Assembly (NCBI RefSeq): GCF_021026295.1
Contig: NZ_JAJNDA010000018.1
Location: forward strand, 1-64,000
Source: Actinomycetospora soli
Lineage (GTDB): Bacteria; Actinomycetota; Actinomycetes; Mycobacteriales; Pseudonocardiaceae
Length of the DNA: 64,000 nt
Direction: 5' to 3'
The translations under genes and the position numbers were made by a program. The notes beneath the pieces are model-generated. The model ran no database searches. It was not told the origin of the DNA and worked only from the letters and a program-made list of their open reading frames with translations. How positions within the stretch are numbered: position 1 is the stretch's first letter; each line of letters opens with the position of its first letter. Positions 53,079 to 60,968 of the stretch are shown piece by piece.

Positions 53079-53828
53079 ATGACGGCACTGCAGGACAAGG
53101 TCGCGATCGTGACGGGCGGTGCCTCCGGGATCGGCCGGGCCACGGCGGTGGCGTTCGCGGCCGCGGGCGCGTCCGTGGTGGTGACCGACCTCGACGGCGA
53201 GGGCGCGGCCGCCGTCGCGCAGGAGCTCGGGGCGAACGCGCGGTCGGCGCAGGTCGACGTGACCGACGCCGAGGCCTCCGCCGCGGCCGTGGCGCTCGCC
53301 GAGCAGGAGTTCGGCCGCCTCGACGTGCTGTCCTGCAACGCCGGGTTCACCGGGTACCCGGTGCCGACGATGGAGCAGGAGGAGGACGAGTTCGACCGCA
53401 TCTTCCGCATCAACGTCAAGGGCGTCTGGCTCGGCGTCCGGGCCGCCGTCCCCGCCCTGCGGCGCAGCGGCGGCGGGGCGATCACCATCGTCGGCTCGAT
53501 CATGGGTGAGCGGACCCGGCCCGGCTTCGGCGGGTACGCGTCGAGCAAGGCGGCCGTGAACCACCTGTCCCGCACGCTCGCCCTGGAGCTGGCCCCGGAC
53601 ATCCGCGTGAACTGCCTCGCCCCGGTGGCCACCGACACCGCGATGCTCCCGCAGTTCCTCGGCCCGGAGGACCCCGAGGGCGCCCGCGAGCGGTTCATCG
53701 GCAGCATCCCGCTCGGCCGGCTCGGGCAGCCCGAGGACATCGCGAACGCGGCGGTGTACCTGTCGTCGGACGCGGCGGCGTTCCTCACCGGCGTCGTGCT
53801 GCCGGTCGACGGCGGGCGCAGCGTCTAG
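53079..53828 (+). CDS. Short-chain dehydrogenase/reductase
   Basis: 249 aa classical SDR: VTGGASGIGRATAVAFAAAG, CNAGFTGYP, catalytic Ser in IVGSIMGE, YASSKAAVNHLSRTLALELAP, and PVDGG near the end. NAD is likely from VVTDLDG (acidic residue after strand 2). ATG 53079 has GAGGAGG about 5 nt upstream, better than ATG 53043. Substrate unknown. Confidence 0.9.
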   Translation: MTALQDKVAIVTGGASGIGRATAVAFAAAGASVVVTDLDGEGAAAVAQELGANARSAQVDVTDAEASAAAVALAEQEFGRLDVLSCNAGFTGYPVPTMEQEEDEFDRIFRINVKGVWLGVRAAVPALRRSGGGAITIVGSIMGERTRPGFGGYASSKAAVNHLSRTLALELAPDIRVNCLAPVATDTAMLPQFLGPEDPEGARERFIGSIPLGRLGQPEDIANAAVYLSSDAAAFLTGVVLPVDGGRSV

Positions 53829-53860
53829 ATTCCCGGTGCGGAGCTGCTTACCGTGGGACG

Positions 53861-54490
53861 GTGAGCGAGCAGATCACGAGTCTCGAGCAGCTCCGCGAGG
53901 TCGTCGGCGAGCCGGTGCGCCGCGCCGTGACCAAGCAGCGCGACCGGCTGGACGACGTCGACCGGGCCTTCATCGCCCGCAGCCCGTTCCAGATGATCGC
54001 GACGTCGGACGCCCGGGGTCGCGTGGACGTCTCCCCGAAGGGCGACCCGGCCGGCTCGGTCCTGGTCCTCGACGACCACACGCTCGTGCTGCCCGACCGT
54101 CCCGGCAACCGGCGCGTCGACGGGTTCGCCAACATCATCGAGAACCCGCACGTCGGGCTCATCTTCCTGGTGCCGCGCCGCCACGACACGCTGCGCGTGA
54201 ACGGCACCGCCCGGCTGCTGCTCGACCCGCCGTACGCCGAGCGGCTGCGCCACCGCAACCACGTGCCGCGGCTGGTGCTGGAGGTCGCGGTCGAGGAGGT
54301 CTTCACGCACTGCGCGAAGGCGTTCCTGCGCTCGGACCTGTGGTCGCCCGAGTCGTGGCCGGCCGACGACCTCCCGTCGATCGCCGAGATGGCGGCGCGC
54401 ACCACCGACGACATGTCGGTCGCGCAGATGGAGGCGTACTACACCGAGGAGAACACGCGGGCGATCATGTACGGGACGACGCCACCCTGA
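53861..54490 (+). CDS. MSMEG_1061-family FMN-dependent PPOX flavoprotein
   Basis: 209 aa. TKQRDRLDDVDRAFIARSPFQMIATSDA, VDVSPKGDPAGSVLVLDD, LVLPDRPGNRRVDGFANI and NPHVGLIFLVPRR match this pyridoxamine-oxidase-like actinobacterial family closely. FMN-dependent, reaction uncharacterised. GTG 53861; 26-bp overlap with the convergent gene at its 3' end. Confidence 0.88.
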   Translation: MSEQITSLEQLREVVGEPVRRAVTKQRDRLDDVDRAFIARSPFQMIATSDARGRVDVSPKGDPAGSVLVLDDHTLVLPDRPGNRRVDGFANIIENPHVGLIFLVPRRHDTLRVNGTARLLLDPPYAERLRHRNHVPRLVLEVAVEEVFTHCAKAFLRSDLWSPESWPADDLPSIAEMAARTTDDMSVAQMEAYYTEENTRAIMYGTTPP

Positions 54491-55559
54491 CCCGGCCCCG
54501 CTCGACGTCGGGCAGGAAGCGCGCGAGCGCCCGCCCCTCCTCGGTCACCGCCGACCGGTCGGCCCGGGTGAACCGACGCAGCGGCTCGACGGCGAGGACG
54601 CCGTCGACGACTCCCCACGTCGCCGCCACCCGCCCGTCGACGAGCACGAAGCGCTTGCCCGCGACCGACAGCAGGCGGTGGGCGTCGTCGATGATCCGGC
54701 TGCGGTCGTGGTAGCCGAGGACGACGTTGTCGAAGGCCGGCAGGAAGCGCACCGGCGCAGGGGTGTCCGGGTCCGGGCGGGGCGCGTCGGGCAGGTCGAG
54801 CAGCTCGCGCCCCCGCTCGTCGCGGAACGACACCAGCTCCTCCCGCACCGCGGCGACGGCCGCCGGGAGCCCCGCGAGGCCGCACCAGGCGCGGAGGTCG
54901 GCCGACGCGGCCGGGCCGAACGCGGCGAGGTAGCGGCGCACCAGGTCCGCGTCGATCGTTCCCGACGGCCGGTCGGGCTCGGTCCCGAGCCACGTCGCCA
55001 GCGGGGCGTAACGCGCGCCCGTCGTCGTGCCCCACAGTCCGCGGGGCGGGACCTGGACGACCGGGACCACCGTCATCGCCGCCTCGCCCAGCGCGCGGTG
55101 CCCCGGTCCCGGCCGGCGCTCCGCGAGGGCCCGGCCGACCTCGGGCATCGACGGCTCGCCCGCGGCGAACAGCGCGGCGGCCTCGACGGCGAGCTCGTCG
55201 AGGTCGACGCCCGCGAGCTCCGTCCGGTACACGCCGAGCAGGCGCTGACGCAGCATCGGGTCGTGACGCCGACGCCAGGCCAGCGCGTCACCGGCCGTCA
55301 CGAGATGGACCGTGCGCCGCATCAGGTGCAGGCGCACGACCCGCCGGTCGGTCAGGAGCGCGTCGAGGGCGGCCGGGTCGAACGGATCCAACCGCGACCA
55401 CAGCCCGACGAACGGTTCCTGCGGCTCCTGGGCCTGCAGGCCGCCGAGGTGCGCGATCGCGTCGACGGGGTCCAGCGGCGCCCGCGTGAGCAGGTGCTGC
55501 CGCGCGAGCGTCGCCCGGTTCAGCGCGCGGGTGTCGAGGACGGTCACGGCCGAAAGCAT
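54465..55559 (-). CDS. Winged helix DNA-binding domain protein (HTH_42/YcaQ-like, AlkZ relative)
   Basis: 364 aa. LNRATLARQHLLTRAP, AHLGGLQAQEPQEPFVGLWSRL, VRLHLMRRTVHLVTA, and FLPAFDNVVLGYHDRSRIIDD are typical of the HTH_42 superfamily, which includes YcaQ/AlkZ interstrand-crosslink glycosylases. In AlkZ, crosslink unhooking depends on a Gln pair; QAQEPQ here is in the equivalent place, but the subfamily of standalone actinobacterial proteins is not characterised. Ends 26 bp inside the previous gene. Confidence 0.85.
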   Translation of the reverse strand: MLSAVTVLDTRALNRATLARQHLLTRAPLDPVDAIAHLGGLQAQEPQEPFVGLWSRLDPFDPAALDALLTDRRVVRLHLMRRTVHLVTAGDALAWRRRHDPMLRQRLLGVYRTELAGVDLDELAVEAAALFAAGEPSMPEVGRALAERRPGPGHRALGEAAMTVVPVVQVPPRGLWGTTTGARYAPLATWLGTEPDRPSGTIDADLVRRYLAAFGPAASADLRAWCGLAGLPAAVAAVREELVSFRDERGRELLDLPDAPRPDPDTPAPVRFLPAFDNVVLGYHDRSRIIDDAHRLLSVAGKRFVLVDGRVAATWGVVDGVLAVEPLRRFTRADRSAVTEEGRALARFLPDVERGRVRVASSRT

Positions 55560-55634
55560 GGCGCAGGAGGCGGTCGGGTCCTGTCCGAGACCTGCTCAAG
55601 GGCCAGAGGCGGCTTCCTCGGGCACGGGACCCGC

Positions 55635-55788
55635 GTGTCGGTCGACACGAATTGTGCCCTCCTCCTCACCTCTGGTGAGGACATCACCGACGGCGAGCGG
55701 TCGGGTACAGCGTGAATGCGGAAATGGCGGGTACGCGACGCATCCCCCCGATTCGGACGAATCGCAGGAGAATTGGGGGACCTATCGT
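55635..55788 (+). promoter_or_regulatory. Dyad-rich promoter region of the 167-aa/M48 operon
   Basis: Contains GTGTCG-gt-CGACAC (55635-55648), a CCTCACC-tct-GGTGAGG hairpin (55664-55680), ATTCG-ga-CGAAT (55751-55762) and TATCGT (55783-55788), a -10-like box ending 6 nt before the GTG at 55795. That spacing predicts a leaderless transcript. The stretch is visibly less GC-rich than its surroundings. Confidence 0.5.
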
Positions 55789-55794
55789 CCTCGC

Positions 55795-56298
55795 GTGGCG
55801 ACGAAAAGGGCTCTGGCGATCGACCAGGAACAGCGCGACCTCGCGGTCGAACTGACCGCTCTCGCTCTTGAACGCGCGGCGCCCGACGAGATCGTCGTCC
55901 TCAACGACTCGGCCGCCGAGTACTTCGACGACCCGGAGTCGGCGCTGCACCCGCCCGATCGCGACGAGCCCCTTGGCGCCGGGATCGACGTGGTGATGAC
56001 GACGCCATACCTGCTATCCGCCGCCGGCGTCGTCCTTCCGGTCCTGGGGGCCTTCGCGGGCGATATCGCCAAGGACATCGCGAAGGACGTCGTGAAGGAG
56101 CCTTTGGTCCGCCGCATCCGTGCGCTGTTCCGGCGCGGGCCCGGCGAGCCGGCCGCCAACGTCCCGGCCCTCACTCAGGACCAGGCGCTTCACGTGCGGG
56201 GCGTCGTTCTCGAGCACGCTCGGGCGCTCGGGCTGCCGCCCGGCCAGGCAACGGTCATCGCCGACGCGACCGTCGGGTCGTTGCGTGTGCGGTCGTGA
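55795..56298 (+). CDS. Unrecognised 167-aa protein with one hydrophobic segment
   Basis: Charged helical N-terminus (TKRALAIDQEQRDLAVELTALALERAAPDEI), an acidic YFDDPESALHPPDRDEPLGAGID block, one long hydrophobic-amphipathic segment (MTTPYLLSAAGVVLPVLGAFAGDIAKDIAKDVV), a basic RRIRALFRR and a C-terminal helical tail. The DPExAL..RDEPLGxGID pattern recalls small actinobacterial proteins found beside proteases and NTPases in conflict-type loci; this is recollection of a pattern, not an assignment. Coupled to the M48 gene by GTGA overlap. Likely leaderless. Confidence 0.6.
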   Translation: MATKRALAIDQEQRDLAVELTALALERAAPDEIVVLNDSAAEYFDDPESALHPPDRDEPLGAGIDVVMTTPYLLSAAGVVLPVLGAFAGDIAKDIAKDVVKEPLVRRIRALFRRGPGEPAANVPALTQDQALHVRGVVLEHARALGLPPGQATVIADATVGSLRVRS

Positions 56299-58811
56299 CC
56301 ACCCCGCCGCGGCCGGACGTCCTCGCGCTGCCGCCCTCCACCGCCCTGCGGATGGTCGTGCTGTCGGTGGCCCTGGTCATCGCGGCGCTCTTCGTCGGGA
56401 CCGCGATGCACAACGCCGTGCTCGGGGAGTCGTGGCAGACCGCCGTGCAGGGGTGTCTCCAGCCGGGTCAGATCCTCCCCGACACCGCGGCGCAGACCGC
56501 CTGCCAATCCCCGGCAGAACGGCGGCGGGCCGTCGTCGCGCTGCTGACCGCCTCGGGCAGCGTCGTCCTCGCCGTCGTCGTAGTGGTCGCCGCGCCGGTG
56601 GTCATCCGGCGCCGCCGACGTCTCGAGCCGGCCGACGGCCGGTTCGCCCGGGCGATCGCGGCCGTCGCCGCGCTCTCCGCCGAGATGGGCGTGCGCCCGC
56701 CGGGTCTGCTCGTCGGTCCGGGCAGCGTGCGGTCGCCGTTCTGCGTGGGACGGCCCGGAGACCACCGGATCGCGCTCCCCCGCAAGCTCGCCCTCCGCGG
56801 CAACCCGGCTCTGTTCGACGCCCTCGTCGGTCACGAACTGGCCCACCTGGCCCACCGCGACGTCGGTATCTCCTGGCTGGCCCGGTCGCTGGCCTACGTC
56901 CTCGGTCCGCTGCTCGCCATCCCCGTCGTGGTGGCCGCGGTGGGGCGTGAGCCGGGACTCGCCCTGGACATCGGTTGGCGGGCAGCCCTCCTGCTGGGGG
57001 TGGTCCTCCTGTTGGTGCGGGGACTGATGCGGGCCCGCGAGTTCGACGCGGACCTACGGGCGGCCCGACGCCCCGGCGTCGGCCGGGTGCTCGACGTCGA
57101 GCTAGCGCGGCGCCCCGAGGAGTCGGGACGACGCGCCGCCGTGGCCTGGCATCCCGGGCCCGCCCAGCGACGGGCCGTCCTCGCCGAGCCCGTCGGGGCG
57201 GCGACCCTCGGGCTGCTGGACGGCCTCCCCCTCGGCTTCCTCGCCCTGTTCGCGGTTCCTGTCGTGGGCAACACAGCCGCGGCCCTGCTCCTCGGTGACC
57301 CGTCGATCAACCTCGTGGCACTGATCAGCGCCCTGGTCCTCGGGCCCCTCCTAGGAGTCACGCTTGGTATCGGGCTCTGGCGCGATGCCCTGGCCGCCCG
57401 CTCGGGTGGTCGTCGCGCCGGGACGGGTCGGGTCGCACTCGGGGTGCTCGGCGGCGGTCTGGTCGGCCAGGTCTCGGGGCTGGCGCTCGTCGGCCTCGAC
57501 CAGGCCGCCTCTGCCGTGATCGCTCCGGTGGCCCTGGCCGGTGCCACGGTCCTGCTCGGAGGTCTTGGTGAGCAGTGGGTGACTGGGGTCGGGCGCACGC
57601 GGCGCCCCGCCTCGGTGTGGGCGCCGGCGGCACTGGCCGGCGCCCTGCTCGTGACCACGGTGCTGTGGGCTACCGGACAGCTCGAGGTGGCGTTCTCTGG
57701 CGGCTGGGGCCTCGTCGCGGCGTGGTTGACCGCCCCGGGAGCGCTCGCGCTGCCCGGGGTCGCAGCGCTCGTCCTCGCCCTCGCCGCAGCCTGGGCGTTG
57801 CGACGTGGTCGGGACGGCTCGACCCCGCCCTGGTGGGGCGGGTCCTCGTCGTGGACCGCCCTCCCGGGTCGCGGGACGATTCTCGTCGGTCTGGTCGCCG
57901 GCGTGGCCGGTGGCGCCGGTCTCGCCTTACACCGGGCTGTCGCAGGCGCATCGGAGACCGACGCGGACGCCATCGCGCGCTTCGACGCCGCGGTGCTCGC
58001 CGCCGCAGCCGTGGGCGCGGTCGTCGTCGCCGTCCTCACGCTCCTGCGGGGTACCGCCGGCGCGGGTGCGGGTCTCCTGGCCGGGCCGGTGGCCACCACA
58101 ACGACGGCCATTCTCTTCCTGGTGATCGTCGCGATCGTCGGCGGCAACCCCCTGGCGTTCGCCGTCCCGCTCGTCAGCGGGGCCCTCGGCGCGGGCTGGC
58201 TCCTGTCCGTGGCGGTCGCGTCGCTCGGGCTGACCCCCGTGCCGGGGCTCCGGTCCACGGCGGTGGCCGCACTGCTCGCCCTCCTGCTCGCAGGTGGCTC
58301 GGCGACCGGGCTCATGGCGGCCAGGTCCGTCGTCGCCCCGGGACTGCCGAGCGACCTCTCTCATGACGTCGGTGGCGATACCGTTACGCCGGCCGGGCGC
58401 GATGGGTCGCAGCAGGCGGTCGCACCCACCGCCGACGTCCCCCGGAGCCTCTACGCCGACGTGGTCGCCCGGCCCCTCCTCGAGGGCCGCAGGAGCACCG
58501 CAGCCTGGTTCCGCGAGCTCCAGACGGAGAGCCCACCGGCGGACGAGTCGGCCCGGCGCATCCGAGCCGAGCAGCTTCCCGTGCTCCGGTCGATGCTCGA
58601 GGGCGCCGAGTCGGTGCGTCCTTCGGACCCCATGGTGTCGAGCGTCCACGGACACGCCGTCACTGGAGCGCGCCTGCAGCTCGCCGGCTTCGAGACCCTC
58701 GCCGCCGCCCTGGAGACGCAGGACCGGGACCAGCTGGCCACAGCGGACGCCCTGCTCCGGCAGGGCAACGCCGAGTGGCGGCAGTGGGCGGCGGGCGTCG
58801 GGGCCCTTTGA
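56295..58811 (+). CDS. M48-family membrane metallopeptidase fused to a large multi-pass region
   Basis: 838 aa. TM helices at about 20-40 and 85-105, then the zinc site His180-Glu181-x-x-His184 in VGHELAHLAHRD, third ligand Glu249 in RAREFDADLRA, as in HtpX/Ste24-type peptidases. From about residue 290 to 690 there are roughly a dozen further hydrophobic segments not found in plain M48 enzymes; residues 690-838 form an extracytoplasmic-looking helical domain (VPRSLYADVVARPLLEG to the end). The gene starts GTG 56295 inside the stop of the 167-aa gene. The pairing and the long extra region are unusual. Confidence 0.8.
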   Translation: MTTPPRPDVLALPPSTALRMVVLSVALVIAALFVGTAMHNAVLGESWQTAVQGCLQPGQILPDTAAQTACQSPAERRRAVVALLTASGSVVLAVVVVVAAPVVIRRRRRLEPADGRFARAIAAVAALSAEMGVRPPGLLVGPGSVRSPFCVGRPGDHRIALPRKLALRGNPALFDALVGHELAHLAHRDVGISWLARSLAYVLGPLLAIPVVVAAVGREPGLALDIGWRAALLLGVVLLLVRGLMRAREFDADLRAARRPGVGRVLDVELARRPEESGRRAAVAWHPGPAQRRAVLAEPVGAATLGLLDGLPLGFLALFAVPVVGNTAAALLLGDPSINLVALISALVLGPLLGVTLGIGLWRDALAARSGGRRAGTGRVALGVLGGGLVGQVSGLALVGLDQAASAVIAPVALAGATVLLGGLGEQWVTGVGRTRRPASVWAPAALAGALLVTTVLWATGQLEVAFSGGWGLVAAWLTAPGALALPGVAALVLALAAAWALRRGRDGSTPPWWGGSSSWTALPGRGTILVGLVAGVAGGAGLALHRAVAGASETDADAIARFDAAVLAAAAVGAVVVAVLTLLRGTAGAGAGLLAGPVATTTTAILFLVIVAIVGGNPLAFAVPLVSGALGAGWLLSVAVASLGLTPVPGLRSTAVAALLALLLAGGSATGLMAARSVVAPGLPSDLSHDVGGDTVTPAGRDGSQQAVAPTADVPRSLYADVVARPLLEGRRSTAAWFRELQTESPPADESARRIRAEQLPVLRSMLEGAESVRPSDPMVSSVHGHAVTGARLQLAGFETLAAALETQDRDQLATADALLRQGNAEWRQWAAGVGAL

Positions 58812-58831
58812 CCGGGCGCGCCTTGGGGGAC

Positions 58832-59740
58832 TCAGGTCCGGCGTCGGACCGACTCCGCGTAGACGTGGTGGCGGAAGTGCAGGATCGGGTCGTCGGACAT
58901 CTCGACGCCGTCGGTGACGCGGGTCGGGTCGTTGACCAGCACGTCGCCGTCCCGCTCGCGCTCGGTGTCCGGGCCCGTGCACTCGACGAGGCCGAGGTCG
59001 ACCCACGGGCGGTCCTCCGGCCAGGCCCGGCTCGGGTCGACGGTCTGGTCGCCGTCCTGCGCGAGCTGGGCGAGCAGGCGGTGGCGGACCGGGACCTGCT
59101 CGAGCACGCCGTTCATGAGGTGGTCGGGGTCGGCCGTGTCCCACTGGTCCCGCGGCAGGAACGCGACGCCGTCCACCGGCTCGAAGCGGAAGCGCACGTA
59201 CTGCTCGTCGCCGTCGGCGTTGACGAGCTTGTAGGCGTTCATCGAGTTGAACGCCGTGCGGCCCCACGCCAGCGGCGGGTCGCCGAGGTCCTCGATCGCC
59301 TGCAGGGCCGCCGCGATGTGCGGGTGCGCCTCCAGGAAGGTCGCGGTCGCCGCCTCGCCGGTGTTCTGCGCCGTCATCAACCCGTGGAACTCCTCGGGCG
59401 TCGCCGCCGGGAACACGGGCCACGTCTGCAGGGCGAGGTCGGTCTCGCCGCCGTCCGGGAGGGAGAACTTCACCGCCATGCCGCGCGGGTCGTTGACCGC
59501 CGCGTCCGAGCAGCGCGGGTTGCCCGCGCCGTTGGAGAACCGGACCGTGATGCGCACCGGGTCGCCCTGCATGTGGGCGGCGCGCGTGAGCGTCCTCGCC
59601 TCCGGCGTCGCGGTGAACGTGCCGGTGAGCAGGACGCCCTTGGTGTGCGTGACCCGGTGCCCGGGCACCGAGCCCATCACCCCCGACGTCTCGTCGAGCG
59701 TCGCCTTCGCCAGCGCCGTGTCGTCGCGAACGGTGGTCAT
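58832..59740 (-). CDS. Small catalase-related peroxidase (catalase core only)
   Basis: 302 aa, far shorter than a 480+ aa catalase. Distal-side motif HRVTHTKGVLLTGTFT (RxxHxKG, distal His), FSNGAGNPRCSDAAVNDPRGMAVKF with the distal Asn, AFNSMNAYKLVN, and a C-terminal FRHHVYAESVRRR whose Tyr may be the proximal haem ligand. Such mini-catalases usually act as peroxidases and are often exported, but no signal peptide is seen. ATG 59740 (MTTVRDDTALAKA). Confidence 0.82.
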   Translation of the reverse strand: MTTVRDDTALAKATLDETSGVMGSVPGHRVTHTKGVLLTGTFTATPEARTLTRAAHMQGDPVRITVRFSNGAGNPRCSDAAVNDPRGMAVKFSLPDGGETDLALQTWPVFPAATPEEFHGLMTAQNTGEAATATFLEAHPHIAAALQAIEDLGDPPLAWGRTAFNSMNAYKLVNADGDEQYVRFRFEPVDGVAFLPRDQWDTADPDHLMNGVLEQVPVRHRLLAQLAQDGDQTVDPSRAWPEDRPWVDLGLVECTGPDTERERDGDVLVNDPTRVTDGVEMSDDPILHFRHHVYAESVRRRT

Positions 59741-59841
59741 GGGTCCCCCCGGTGGGCTCCAGTGGTGGTGGCCCGACGCTAGTTCGTGGTGGCCGTCACA
59801 TCCACCGGACGACCCGCCCGCCCTGGCCGTTCGGAGGGGGT

Positions 59842-59898
59842 CGGCAGGAACGCGTCGTCGCCGGCGGCCGACGGCAGGGAGGCGCTCCTGTCGTCCCG
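59842..59898. repeat. Degenerate family A repeat
   Basis: CGGCAGGAACGCGTCGTCGC aligns with the family A arm at most positions, followed by a poor right arm. Located upstream of the cupin gene. Confidence 0.45.
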
Positions 59899-59924
59899 CC
59901 GCGGACGCTGCCAGGATCGGCTCC

Positions 59925-60500
59925 GTGACCGCCGCGGGACCCGCCGTCGACGCCCTGACCGCCCGGTTCGTGGCCGCCCTCGGACGCACCGGCGCGATGG
60001 CGGAGCTCATGGCCGTCGCGAGCCTCGGCGGGCCACCGCAGCTCGCGTCCGACCCGCCGGACCTCCCCGTCCTCGCCCACCTCGACGACGCGATCGCGCG
60101 GGTCGCCGACGAGGTCGACGACCAGCTCGCCGAGGCGGTCGGGCTGCTCGCGCACCGCGCCGCCTGGACCCGGACCGCCTCGTACGCCTCCGACGAGGCC
60201 CTGTTCGCCGGGTACGCCCACGCCACGCTGCGCGGGGACGAGGACCTGGTGCTGGGGCTCGTCGTCCTGGGCCCCGACGTGCACTACCGCGCCCACCACC
60301 ACCCCGCCGAGGAGTACTACCTGCCGCTCGGCGCGATCCGCTGGGACCACGGCGACGGCTGGGTCGACGAGCCCGCCGGCGAACTGATCCACCACGCGCC
60401 CTGGCAGCCGCACGCGATGCGGACCGGCGAGCGGGCCGTGCTGCTCGCCTACCTCTGGTTCGACGAGATCGCCACGCCGTCGGCGTTCGTCGAGCCGTGA
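59925..60500 (+). CDS. DMSP-lyase-type cupin protein
   Basis: 191 aa. Helical N-terminus, then a cupin barrel with HYRAHHHPAEEYYLPLGAIRWDHGDGW and HHAPWQPHAMRTGERAVLLAYLWFDE. The His-His-x3-Glu-x-Tyr cluster and a later His in QPHAMRT match the metal site of cupin DMSP lyases (DddL/DddQ/DddW type), which cleave dimethylsulfoniopropionate to DMS and acrylate. Neighbouring genes do not form a DMSP operon, so a different substrate is possible. GTG 59925 has AGGATCGG 8 nt upstream. A family B repeat follows. Confidence 0.75.
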   Translation: MTAAGPAVDALTARFVAALGRTGAMAELMAVASLGGPPQLASDPPDLPVLAHLDDAIARVADEVDDQLAEAVGLLAHRAAWTRTASYASDEALFAGYAHATLRGDEDLVLGLVVLGPDVHYRAHHHPAEEYYLPLGAIRWDHGDGWVDEPAGELIHHAPWQPHAMRTGERAVLLAYLWFDEIATPSAFVEP

Positions 60501-60514
60501 GCGTCGGCACGACG

Positions 60515-60572
60515 AGCGTGGCGCGGCACTGACGTCAGGCGTCAGCCGTGGGCCACCGCTGACACCCGGGAA
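60515..60572. repeat. Family B repeat between the cupin gene and the tRNA genes
   Basis: Reverse-oriented unit including the GCGTGGCGCGGC flank and the dyad at 60541-60563 (one base different from the main core). It lies directly before the tRNA cluster, on the opposite strand side of tRNA-Glu. Confidence 0.85.
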
Positions 60573-60616
60573 CGACGAAGCGCCCCGACCCGGGTGGGTC
60601 GAGGCGCTCCGTGATG

Positions 60617-60689
60617 TAGCCCCGAGGGGATTCGAACCCCCGCTACCGCCTTGAGAGGGCGGCGTCCTAGGCCGCTAGACGACGGGGCC
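60617..60689 (-). tRNA. tRNA-Glu (anticodon CTC)
   Basis: 73 nt, acceptor GGCCCCG paired with CGGGGCT, anticodon stem CCGCC/GGCGG with loop CTCTCAA, T-loop TTCGAAT, discriminator A, no encoded CCA. Reads GAG codons. Confidence 0.93.
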
Positions 60690-60742
60690 CTAGGAGGAAC
60701 AGCGGCTGGAACTCTACAAGATCGCCCGGTCGCTGCTCGCAG

Positions 60743-60814
60743 CTGGGGTACCAGGACTCGAACCTAGAACAACTGAACCAGAATCAGCCGTGTTGCCAAT
60801 TACACCATACCCCA
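60743..60814 (-). tRNA. tRNA-Gln (anticodon CTG)
   Basis: 72 nt, acceptor TGGGGTA/TACCCCA, anticodon stem GCTGA/TCAGT with loop TTCTGGT, T-loop TTCGAGT, discriminator G, no encoded CCA. Reads CAG codons. Transcribed before tRNA-Glu on the minus strand, as in many actinobacteria. Confidence 0.93.
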
Positions 60815-60968
60815 TGGGTGTCACCCACCGTGACCGTCAGGCCGCGGCGGCGACGGGGACAACTGTACCGACCCCGTCGACGCGCCTCGAGCACCCCCCA
60901 CCCGTCACGGTGTCCCCGCAGGTCACGCACCCGTCCGGGCCGACGGGGACGCTGAGTACGCTGGACCG

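Noticed and set aside
54515-54535. Further family A copy at GGCAGGAAGCGCG
   Set aside because: Only a short match and fully explained by the coding sequence of the winged-helix protein.
59155-59175. Family A copy at CGGCAGGAACGCGACG inside the catalase gene
   Set aside because: Encodes a family-typical segment (FLPRDQW), so the likeness is coincidental.
60815-60968. T-box leader upstream of ileS
   Set aside because: No T-box bulge sequence or specifier stem could be traced, and the -10-like TACGCT directly before the start argues for a leaderless transcript.
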